Shown: piece by piece, positions 1 through 9,908 of the stretch
Layout of the letters: each line of letters starts with the position of its first letter
Numbering within the stretch: position 1 is the stretch's first letter
DNA from: Alisma plantago-aquatica
Taxonomy: Eukaryota > Streptophyta > Magnoliopsida > Alismatales > Alismataceae
Length of the DNA: 64,000 nt
Assembly (NCBI GenBank): GCA_963693085.1
Contig: OY856409.1
Span: forward strand, 665,227,591 to 665,291,590
Reading direction: 5' to 3'
Notes under the pieces: model-generated
Told to the model about the DNA's origin: nothing
The model's input: the letters and a program-made list of their open reading frames with translations, nothing else
Database searches by the model: none
Program-made: the position numbers and the translations under genes

Positions 1-850
1 TTATTCTTTAGTGTTGGGTGCTTTCATAGGATCATAAACATAAAATACTAGAGCTTTGTATCCTACTCTGACAGTCAGCTTCCCTTCTCTCACATCTACA
101 ATACAACCTACAGTCTTGAGAAATGGTCTCCCAAAAAGGATGGGATTTGCTGGATCTTCATCCTTTTCTAGGACTACAAAATCAGAGGGAATACATAATT
201 TCCCTATTTGTATGGGGATGTCTCCAATAATCCCTCTGGCATATTTAATTGATAAATCATCCAATTGTATTGACATTGAGGTAGGCTTCAAGTCTCCCAA
301 ATCTAATTTTTCCATGAGGAAAAAGGAATCAGGCTAATACTGGCACTGAGATCAACTAATCCTTTGTTAAAAGTTGAATCTCCAATTTGGTAGGGGAGAA
401 TGAATGAACCTAGATCATCAAATTTCTTTGGAAAATAGTTCTAAATGATAGAACTTATTCTTTCAAATAGCATCATTGTTCAGCTTGGTCAGGCCTCCTT
501 TGTTTTGTGAGAATATCCTTTAGGAACTTAACATAAGAAGAAATTTCATCTATGAATTCAAATAATGGAAGATTGACCTAGATTTTGTTTAAAATGTCCC
601 TAAACTTGTTCCATATAGCATCATCCTTTGTATTGACAAACCTATGAGGGAAAGGACCATTAGGCTTGCAAAAAGAATCACCTTGTGCGAAATTTCAGCA
701 ATCTTCATCCTTTGGTTTTTAGCTGTCTCTTGTACAGATGTACGAATAACCTCATATGACTTCCTCTTTGAATGTGGTGAGGATCGTCCTATCATTGTTC
801 CACTCCTCAGTGTCACATACTTGCATCTTTCTGTGAGATATGGCATGGGA
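1..850 (-). pseudogene. Athila-like Ty3/gypsy gag-protease remnant
   Basis: Antisense remnant of a gypsy polyprotein. Bases 1-315 read as a retropepsin-like segment (104 codons) with the family-typical stretches DFVVLEKDEDP and ILFGRPFL. Just upstream on the minus strand (about 320-370) another frame gives GLVDLSASISLIPF, the protease active-site region, so a frameshift lies near 318. Its DLSAS differs from the usual DLGAS. Further upstream (about 400-850) are decayed gag-end motifs such as RFVNTKDDAIWNKFRDI and VTLRSG, in several frames with stops. The combination of VTLRSG, a linker and this protease type is typical of Athila-group elements. The fragment runs off the left edge, so pol and LTRs are not seen. 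Confidence 0.8.
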
Positions 851-1130
851 GGTGTCCAGATATGTCTTCTATAAGGATTAGGATTAAAATCTTATGTAAG
901 AAAATAGTTTCTTGAAAAGCTTTGTCCATAAATCACATAAATGTTATTTTGTTGAATACTACTTTTATATCCCAATCCAAAAATATAGTTGTTTGTTGAT
1001 CAGGATGGTTATATTCCTAAAAGGGGACTTAGTTTTAAATGAATCAGTAGGAGTGAAATTACAACTAGAGTAAAGTTTGACACAAACAAGAAAACATTAA
1101 ACCTAAAGGGGTACAGTTTCAGAACAATGA
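851..1130. other. unassigned junction between Athila and copia remnants
   Basis: AT-rich stretch with stops in all frames. I recognise no motif. It contains the boundary between the minus-strand gypsy remnant and the plus-strand copia remnant, but no clear repeat or target duplication marks the junction. Confidence 0.4.
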
Positions 1131-2075
1131 GAATCACAAATTGTTGTGGAATCTCAAGTTGCTTTTGTAACACAAAACCTCATAGATCTCATAGGAACAA
1201 ACCTAATTTGAAAGATTATGATATCTTATAACTTAGAAAGGCAGTAAGTTGGTCATAACATGATGAGACAACAACTTATGTAGAAGCTATTGAGACACTA
1301 GAATATGACAAATGGCTACAAGACATGAGATCCAAGATGGGCTCCATGTAAATGAACAAGGTATGACATTGGTGGATCCACTTGAAGGGGTAAGACCATA
1401 GGGTGCATTTGGGTCTTTGAAAAAAGACCAACATGGATGGTAGTGTACAAACCTATAAGAGCATATTGGTGTAAAAGGGTTTCAAACTAGTTCAAGGTGT
1501 CGAGCATGATGAAATCTTTTCACTAGTTTCCACGGTTAAATCCGCCAGGTTAATGCTTAATATTGCACCTTAATGTGACTTTGATATTTGGCATATGGAT
1601 GTTAAAACCACATTACTTAACTGAGATATTGTACAGGATGTGTACGTGACAAAACCTAAAGGTTTTATAAATCAATATAATGCAAATAAAGGCTATAAGC
1701 TACAAAGGATAATCTTTGGATTGAAGAAAGTATCTTAGAGTTGGAATATTTTATTTGACAAAATAGTCAAAGAGTTTGACTTGAGTCAGAATGAAGAATA
1801 AATCTATGATTAAAAAAAATTTAGTGGGAGCATATTTATATTCCACATAATGATGGGGAATAACATCCTTACACTGCATATATTAAACATAATAAGGAAA
1901 GTACCTTCTCTATGAAGGTTTGAAGCGAAGCATACTATGTAATAGGAATTGAGATCTATAGAGATAGATCTAGAAAGCTTCTCGACCTAAGAAAGAGCAC
2001 ATACATTGGCAGGATGTTGAAGGGTTCAACATGCATGACTCAATGAGATAAAACTTGTCCATGTTCCAAGGGATT
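1131..2075 (+). pseudogene. Ty1/copia reverse transcriptase, 5' fragment (copia-1)
   Basis: Decayed copia pol in shifting plus-strand frames. In order I read PHRSHRNKPNLKDYDIL (the linker before reverse transcriptase), EAIETLEYDKWLQDMRSKM, KTNMDGSVQTYKS, QGVEHDEIFSLVSTVKSARL, IWHMDVKTTLLN, VYVTKPKGFI, YKLQRIIFGLKK and SWNILFDKIVKEFDL. These match the conserved copia order (WxMDVKTAFLNG, QPEGF, LxxSIYGLKQA). Many stops and small indels show it is dead. It is interrupted after CCAAGGGATT by Tekay-1 and resumes at 21020 with the next expected segment (LSRAQCPSS). The 5' LTR, gag and integrase are absent, so the copy was truncated on the left. Confidence 0.85.
2071..2075. repeat. left target-site duplication of Tekay-1
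   Basis: GGATT lies immediately before the LTR start. The partner after the 3' LTR (21020-21024) is AGATT, four of five bases identical. Both fall in the interrupted copia coding sequence, and removing the insert together with one copy restores continuity of the copia reading. Confidence 0.75.
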
Positions 2076-5000
2076 TGTTAGAATCCCAACTTTTGGGTTC
2101 ATTTTGTGAGAAATGTGATTTCTCATATGAAAAATATTTGAACAAATAAAGATATAATTTGTTTTGAATAAATGGATTTTTTCTACAATAGCCTTAATGT
2201 TTGTTTTGTGGGCTTTATTGGCTATTGGGCCCAATAACAAGGAAGGGACAAAAGGAACTCCATTATTAATAAGAAACGGAGAAAAGAAAAATGTAGAAAC
2301 CTCTAGAAGGAAAATCCAAAGAGGGATTTCGTACCTCTTGGGTTCCTTGGGTTCCAAGGAGTCCAAAGTTGCATAGAGAATGCAATAAGAAAAGAAACGA
2401 TCAATTACATATTTCTTTGTTGAGAAAGAAATTGAAAATAATGATAAAATGTGGGAAATAAGTGGAAAGACGTATAATTGAGTTATCCTTGGTGGATTTT
2501 CGTATCCCAAGGATTACTAATGTTAAAAAGAATGCCATTGAGGAAAACAAAAAAGAAAGATAAAGAGAAATCCTCAAAAAGAGATATTTTAATAAGAAAT
2601 AAACAAGAAATTGAGAAATAATGGACATAGATGCATCTAGAAGGATAATAAGTATCCTTAAAAAGGAATTTCGAAATATTAGAGTTTCTTAGGATCCAAG
2701 GGGTCCCAATGAAGAAAAAGAAAGAGGAAAGGCAAATAAAACAAAATAAGAGGGTGATACATAATTAATGACTTTTTGATAATATCAAAAAGTGATGTTA
2801 TTTGCTTAAAAAATATATAATTTCATGGCTAGTAGATTTAAAGCCAAGAACAAGGAAGACAAAAAGAGATAATTTTCATATTTCTAATTATCCATGGAAT
2901 AAAAGTATATCAAAGGAATAAGTTAGGAGAGAGAATATTTCTTCTCAATGAAGGAATAGGTTTCCTTTAAGAGTGAGACTTGTTTCCTCTTGGATGAACG
3001 CCTTTGGGCATGGATACCCTCCCCTATATAAGGGGTAAGGCCTAGGGCCGAATCCAGAGCGATCCCACGCACCCCTCTCTCCCTTCTTCTTGTTTCTTAC
3101 ACGTAAAACCCTAACTAGGGCATAGTTCTACCCATAGAGCAATGAGAGGGTTTGTATGTAGTCTTGATTGAAGAAGGACACACCCACGACGATTGTGGAG
3201 TGATCAGCCATCATCTTCTTGCTCCCATCCTCGCACAGCACCGGCAGGAGGGTTGTAAACACACCAGAGATCGTAGGATTGCTGTTCATGGAACTGGCCA
3301 TCCCGGCCGTATTTTGTGACATGGTTGCATGTGGTAGGGAACGTCGGAGGCAGGGCATCCACTTCCAGTGAGGATCGCGGCCCAGGAAGAGAGGGAGAGC
3401 CCGTGCCAGGCTGCCAGCGGCGGTAGGTAGGGCTGGCTGGAGGTGGAAGATGACCCTTTGGGTCATTGGATGAGTTTGCCTCTCCGCGGGCTGAAGGAGT
3501 TGTAACTTACCCAACGGCAAAATCGATAATTGGTTATGTTTTCCAAACCAGCGAGCTATTGCATGGGAACATGGCGACGTGGTGCTCTCTGATTGGCCCA
3601 AGTAAGTTTTTATTACAAAAATCATATCTCCTTAATAGTAGCTCGGATGAATATGCATAAAATATGAAAGTTGCTTAGAAAAATGAGGGAAATCCATTAA
3701 AAATATAATTGAAGCCTGATTCTGAGTGCAATTCAAAAAGTGTGTCAAGATGATATCTTTAATGGTTTAATTAATGCAAAATCCAAATCTTTGGTGATTA
3801 ATGATTTGGGGAAGGGTTAAATGAGTGTTTAAATTTGATATTAACCTATTAATTGTAAAAAGGTATATTGAGAACAAAAAGGATGAACTTTGCATGTAAT
3901 TGGTTAATTTAGAGTTTCATGTGCATAAATATGCTTTAATGGGCCTTGAAACCCTAATGATGGTAAGTGTGACATTTAATAGCTTTAATTGTTTAAAATC
4001 ATGATTAAAGTCGAAATATGATAATTCTAAGCTATTTCAAGTATAAAAGTCTCTAATTATGGATAAATACCCTTAAAGTAGTAATTAGGGGTTTTCTAAT
4101 GGATAAAGGTAGAATTAATGACAAATAGAGTTCATATGTGAATTATACCATAATGAACTATGAATTGGTGATAAATGAGCATAGTGATCTTGTCGTGGAT
4201 TAAAAGGATAAAAATGGTAGCTTTAATGTAAAAGAGGCATAATGGACTGAATTGATGGTTAATTATGTTTTTTTCTGATATCAAGGTTATATGTTGTTAA
4301 AAGACAATGATGAATAGATGAGATAAATAGGGGTTGTGAGTAATCATATAAAATTAGGATTTAAATGAAGTGAAACCCTAATTGCAATGGAAACCCAAAA
4401 AGTGGACTAGAAACCCTAGGAAGCGAGCTAGGTTTAATAGATCTTGATGACATGAGCAATAAAAGGGAATTGCATGATTATTTTAGGATCTTGTTGTATG
4501 TGCTTGCTTGCTTGGATTTCTTACTTGTATGGAATAATTCTGTCTCAAATCATCCTGACAGGTATGTGGTTATGCTTATGAATATCTCAAATTAGTTTTT
4601 CGAGGTTTTCTGAAGTTTTCCTCGATGACTTGAATTAAACTATTGGATGAATTTAATTCATGAAAACTATAATGTGGATATGACTATCACTTAAGATATG
4701 TGCCTACTAGCTCAGATCCTAGTCCCCTTTGTGGCTTAATGGTTTGACCTAGTACATGGCTACCTATGGGGTAGGTCCATCAGGTCATTGGATGACTTAG
4801 TACATGGCTACCAATGGGATAGGTCCATCAAGTCACCTCGAGTTAGGGATTGGGATACCTTTGGGTAGGGCCATGCGAATCTATAACCCTAAGTATTGGC
4901 TACCTGTGAGGTAGGTCCATGGGGGTAATGATCTACCATAGAGAGAGGTAGTATCCAAGTCCACTACAGGGACAACACAGAGATAGGGGATATGTAAGGA

Positions 5001-5427
5001 TTGAGTAGTATTGCTTAAGACGCAATCTTGGATGTTAAATGATAATTGGTTGATTACATTGTTATTATAGTTGCATGATTATTGTTACCCCCACATACCA
5101 GCTTTATACTGACCGTTGTTTTGTTTGTCGACGTTTTAGGTACAAGTGAAAAGAACAAACAGTAAAGTGGCATATGCGGAATTAAATGAGGATTAATGAT
5201 CAAGGAGGATTAGTTAGAATATTCTCTCATATGGATAGAAGTTTAGTAATCCAAGTTTTTCAAAGGTATGCAAAAAGTTTTAATTTATACCAAATTTTAG
5301 TATAGTTGGTAGAATTTGATAATTGTTATTGATTATTTATCGAACCTTTGATCCTGTTAATTGGGATAATGGCTCTGACCTTCTGGTCTCCCTTAATTGG
5401 GGGTTACCGGGAGGCGAGTTCGTTACA
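2076..5427 (+). repeat. 5' LTR of Tekay-1
   Basis: 3,352-bp LTR, from TGTTAGAATC to TTACA, similar along its whole length to 17689-21019. It includes a TATA box (3025-3031), a GC-richer leader at 3040-3480, a tandem GGCTACC..GGGTAGGTCCAT module at about 4745-4920, and a U5 block (about 5090-5145) shared with Tekay-2. Relative to the 3' LTR it keeps about 25 bases near 4680 that the other copy lacks. Antisense open frames inside it are chance: they recur in both LTRs simply because the LTRs are copies. Confidence 0.92.
3025..3031 (+). promoter_or_regulatory. TATA box of Tekay-1 5' LTR
   Basis: TATATAA within CCCCTATATAAGGGG, followed by a pyrimidine-rich CCCCTCTCTCCCTTCTT stretch, is the layout expected of an LTR core promoter. 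The matching place in the 3' LTR (about 18641) reads CTATTTAAGG, a weakened box. Function is inferred. Confidence 0.65.
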
Positions 5428-5429
5428 TT

Positions 5430-5441
5430 TGGTATCAGAGC
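5430..5441 (+). other. primer binding site (tRNA-iMet type)
   Basis: TGGTATCAGAGC two bases after the LTR end is the standard plant site complementary to the 3' end of initiator methionine tRNA. It fixes the 5' LTR boundary and the plus orientation. Confidence 0.9.
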
Positions 5442-7439
5442 ATGGGTTCCTCATTTAATCTTTAACAATTATTAAATTTTACAAACTCTGTAGAACCCAA
5501 GGGAGTTATTAGAGGAATTTCCGAAAGATAGTGGTGTCTAGAAAAGGATCACATTCGAGGGCTGGAAACATTTTCCTCTGCACCGCTAGTCGGAATACGA
5601 GAACTCCTGGATTAGTGTGACTGCCTGGCCAATGTCTCAGGATTTGACTCGAAATAAGATACCTTTAGGACTCTCTCATCTTGTTCATCCCTTCTCAACT
5701 CAAATGTTGTTAAGGATTATAAGGATTAGGGTTTCCTCTCTTTTCCTCACCCTCTTCAGGTATGGGTAAGGTTGATAAGGTTTAAGGAATCCTCCACCAA
5801 ATTAAATGAAAAACATGTAAATAAGATGTCATGGACATAAGCTTAATAGATTAAGCACAAACTAAAGAATAGATACATGCTTAGGTCATATGACATAAGT
5901 TGTCATGCCCTCAGGAGAGACCTGAGGCTAGAACTTCTTATCAGGAGGATAAGTAAAGAGAGTAAGTCTTGGAGGTAGAGACCTCCATTATAAGTGGAGA
6001 CTTGGCACATCCTCTGAGAATGATGTTAACCCTAGGTGAAGGTTAGAGATAGAGATGACATGATGAGTTAGATTTCATGGTAAACCAGACGTTTGGATAG
6101 ACATGCCTTGGATTCCGTATGAGCCATGATAGGTTGGATGACCGAGTACCTTTGGCAAACCAACCCTGGGAAGGGTCATACATGTTAGAGTGAAGGATAG
6201 CTCCTTCATTGATGAGGTTAGAGAAGAACCTATGGAAACCCCATGAGCTTATATGAGCATGGCATAGTAAGCACCTAAAATACGTCAGTAGTGCTAGCAG
6301 CAGGTTGAAACCCTGGCCAAGGGAGTATGTTGGATATATGATGAGATAAGCATAAAGGGATAGGGATAACCTTGAGCAAACAAAGTTTGAACATAAGTAT
6401 AACCCATGTAGGGGTATGTTTGTGAGCTTGATCCACCTTCATGGAGAGAGGACCTCTGGTAGTGAGGTTGTTTGTAGGATTAGTTCTAGAGAGAGAGAGC
6501 AAGAACCGAGCAAGAAGGTTAGAAGCCTAGACTCTGAGATTTGAGGAATAGTGGGGAGTTGAGGATGATGCGACCTAAGTGGATGACAGTGGTTGCCTCA
6601 TGCTTGATCCCTAGAGGCTGTCAATATCTTGGTTTCCATTAAAGGAACCAAACCCTAGTGAGAGGATGATGCTTCTGGTACCTATGTGCCCGTGGTATAG
6701 ATGTTTACCTTCTGAGATAGGAAGAAGAGTTCCTCAGACCTGAAGAGGTTTAGTAACAGGTTGTGAGGCCTTATACCTTGTTGGTTGTCCTTGAGGAGGA
6801 CACAACTCTGAAGTTTTGCTCGAGTAGAAGGATGACAGGAAGTGCATGTCGTGCCTTATACATTGTGATTCATGATTAAGAGGTTGAGTATGCAGTTGAG
6901 CACCCAAAAGTGAATCTAGGGTTCTTAGGCCTAAGAAGGGAAGTAGTGTACCCGATGCTCATGATGAGATTTGAGTTTCTACAGTTTCAAGCATGGTACT
7001 CTTCATGTACATAGGAAAAGGAAACCCCTTAAGTTTAAGTATGTTTGATGAACCCGTCATAGCTAAGTTGAAGATAGGGGAAGGTATGATCGTGATCTCG
7101 TATTGAGGAAAGAGAACAAGCATGACCTAACATGGTTTAGTAGGTGGACTGCTTGTGCCTTAGTGGCTTTCTAAGGTTAAGCATGCTAGACCTAAGGATG
7201 TTCGTGACCTTTTCTATCAAGGTGTAGTTTCCTCCCATCGTGGGAGAGGAACCCTTTTGTAGGGTGTACACCCGTTTTTGTGGGTTTTGAGGAAACCTAA
7301 AGAAGTCTCGTAGGATCTTAAGAATCTAAGTGAAGAGTACATGGTATGAGAATGAACCTGTAGACCCACAGATAACCATCCCTATGTGCATTTGAATGTG
7401 TTACCATGAAGGTAATCGATATGCCGCATGGTCAAGGTA
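5442..7439 (+). pseudogene. decayed Tekay-1 leader and gag region
   Basis: The first 400 bases resemble the Tekay-2 leader (38633-39070), including AGTTATTAGAGGA, a GGATCAC block, and CACCGCTA followed by CGGAATACGAG. After about 5900 I see no long frame and no gag or protease motif on either strand; stops are dense. This is either an extremely decayed gag/protease or a non-coding interior as in large non-autonomous derivatives. The right arm still has integrase traces, so simple decay is the more economical reading. Confidence 0.55.
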
Positions 7440-7960
7440 GACCCTTTGGCATCGGTTGTTTAACCCCCTTTGGAATCGATTGTTTAACCCCCTTTGGCGT
7501 CAGTTTCTGAGCGACGCCTATGTGGGTGCCGCTAAAGGTCGAATACTTCGGCGTCGGTTTTTTAACCGACGCCTATTTAACATATATGCGTCGGTCTTTT
7601 AGTAGATAATCGATGCCAAAAGGGTTCGCGCCACAGAAAATGGCGTCATCTAGGACACATTCTGCGTCGGTTGTCTACTAAAAGACCGATGCCTATATGG
7701 ACTATAGCGTCGGTGTTTACTTGGTAACCGACGCAGAAAGTGTCCTAGATGACGCTGTTTTCTGTGGCGCGAACCAGTTTGGCGTCAGTTATCTACTAAA
7801 AGACTGACGCCTATATGTTAAATAGGCGTCGGTTTGACACGAACAGCCGACGCCATTTCCAGTACGGCTGTTGCCACATTAGGCGTCGGTTTTGGTCAGA
7901 AACCCCACGTTGTAGGTCTTTGCTGACGGTTTTCTGTAAATAACCGACGCCTATATCTAT
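7440..7960. repeat. CACTA 3' subterminal repeat region with large foldback
   Basis: About ten degenerate copies of GCGTCGGTT and its complement AACCGACGC, mostly arranged as short hairpins a few tens of bases apart. In En/Spm elements such subterminal motifs are bound by the second protein (TNPA type); binding here is inferred. Bases 7564-7672 and 7726-7834 also form an inverted repeat with arms of about 109 bp and a 53-bp loop that itself contains another repeat pair. Confidence 0.8.
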
Positions 7961-8210
7961 TTTTTTCATATCAGTTTGCAGGCCTACTGTGGTTGGTCAG
8001 CAGGATGAGAACCTGCAGTTCAGTTTTCTGAACTGCAGGTTTACGACATCCATTGATATCAGCCTACAAACAGGCCACAAACCTGCAAAAGTCCCAAGGA
8101 AAATTTCACACAAGTAGATACATTCAGACGTCAATTCAATTCTCACATTCACACATATAGAAACATTCAAATACATGTATTAACATTCAGAAATATTCAT
8201 TTACAAAGTA
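7961..8210. other. CACTA 3' non-coding segment
   Basis: Between the subterminal repeats and the protease stop codon. It contains a short inverted repeat: GAACCTGCAGTTCAG at about 8008 faces CTGAACTGCAGGTT. This could be a 3'-end hairpin. No coding potential seen. Confidence 0.4.
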
Positions 8211-9886
8211 TCATTCATTATCGCTATCAACGTCCCAATTATATCTTACAGTTGCCACTGCTTGTATGGCTTTTGCCCATTCTTCTCTTATTTCATTTAA
8301 TGCTTCCATCGTATATGGAGCATGTATATTTTTTAAGCGTTTACCTTTAGTGTTGTCAGTTTTAAACACCTGCAAAGAGAATGATGTATATATAAGTAAT
8401 AATATAAAAATAAGATTGATATATTTCATACTAACTAATGAGACTATATATAATACCTCATGTATGGTATCGATGTCCAATGCGGTATGTTTGATAATCA
8501 TCTGCATAAATCGCATCACATAGTATGTGCATGCCCAGCCATTGTCTTGTGTAGCGCACTATAAATTGAAACATACAAAATAATACAACTAAGCACAATT
8601 CACATCAATAATATATACATTGGAGTCGGGAACTTACTTGTACGTTCTGCCAATTTATTGGCTGGTTCTTTTTCCTTGGGACCGTTCCTCCAGCCTTTTT
8701 GAATGCATCTAAACCCCTACATGTTAATATAACACAATAAATTACATAAGTAAATAGTAATGTAATAACAGATGTTAACAGATACAAAAATGAAATATTT
8801 CTCACCAGAATAATGGCATTCTCATTACGTGTCCAATTTTAGTGTTTAATGTACTTCCCGCGGGATCTAGATAATAAACAGTGAACGTCCCGGGGACAAT
8901 AACTAGTAACTCCCAATGTTTACCGCTAGAGGTAAAAAGTTAACAATTAATAACTCAAAATGCACAATAAAAATGGAATTTTCTTAAGTCCAAATTATAA
9001 ATAAAGTAAACTTACTTGACATTGAATGGAGCTATTATTATCGTCTTCTTTTGCTGACCAAAAATTGTAAAAGCATCTATACAGTATTGTTGAACATTAT
9101 CAGGGTCTTTAGCTACCATACTAATCAATGATGGAATAAAAAATCCCACATGATCAAATTCAAATTGTTTGCAATGATCTTCGACTAAGTAGCTGCAAAA
9201 CATGTATTACATATGCATTAATATATAAGAAACCAGATCACCGGATCTTACACAAGGTATATGGATGTATAAACAAGATCTCACCTTATCCATGTCTCTA
9301 TCATTGATGTATTTAGCCAATCATACATAAACAACTCAATAATATCTTGTATAAATAAAGAGCTATCGTATGATTGACCTGCATAATCTGCGTCTAAAGA
9401 AATAATTATCGGGCAATGTATATTATGTTCCCGTAGCCAACATGCCATTCCCCTACAAGCAGGACCTAACGGGTATGTTAGGTCAGTTGGAACCCAAGTT
9501 GGTAATGCGGGAAGTGGAGGTGGAGGCCTAGGTGCTCCTGGTGTCTTCTTTTTAACCTGTATATATAATTTTAGATCAGTTGACATCATATATACACATT
9601 AACAGTCTAAATCAATGTAAATTGATCTTACAATTTCAGTAGTGTAGACGACATCTGCTTTGGGCCACAATATGACCCCACCTTCTGCCTCAGCAAGTGT
9701 ATCAATATCCGGGTGGGGATATGGCAATGTAGCTTCCCTCCAATCGGGTAACACACGTAATGGGCCCACACGAACGTAGCCCTGTGGCATTGGAGTCCCG
9801 TGAAACCTTTCCCCAGGAAGGGACGGGTAAGCCTACGCCTCTGCAACAACATAGTCTTGTATTCTTAAGCGGCATGGCTTCAATGC
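8211..9886 (-). CDS. Ulp1-like (C48) cysteine protease of the CACTA element, multi-exon
   Basis: Seven exons on the minus strand with GT-AG borders, about 9886-9632, 9556-9285, 9192-9016, 8925-8806, 8716-8638, 8558-8457 and 8369-8211. The first reads like the DUF8039-type region (GYVRVGPLRVLPDW, GGVILWPKADVV) and has an in-frame TAG at 9833-9835. Exon 4 has HWELLVIV and YYLDPAG, which fit the His and Asp of a C48 protease. The exon 5/6 join gives QDNGWACTYYVMRF, which fits the catalytic Cys. The frame ends DVDSDNE and a TGA. Such proteases accompany many plant CACTA and MULE elements. Only about 20 bases separate it from the transposase frame, so it may be the C-terminal half of one fused gene joined by an intron. 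Splicing is predicted from sequence only. Confidence 0.75.
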
Positions 9887-9908
9887 CTACAAATTTACGT
9901 AAAGAATG

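Noticed and set aside
2040..2510. Antisense open frame of 156 codons, echoed by a 177-codon frame at 17590-18123
   Set aside because: The two are the same place in the two LTRs of Tekay-1, so their similarity comes from LTR duplication and is no sign of coding constraint. They have no recognisable domain and are rich in Phe, Ile and Leu from AT-rich DNA.
5442..7439. Non-coding interior as proof of a non-autonomous LARD-type element
   Set aside because: The right arm of the same element retains integrase and chromodomain traces, so decay of a coding element explains it at least as well.
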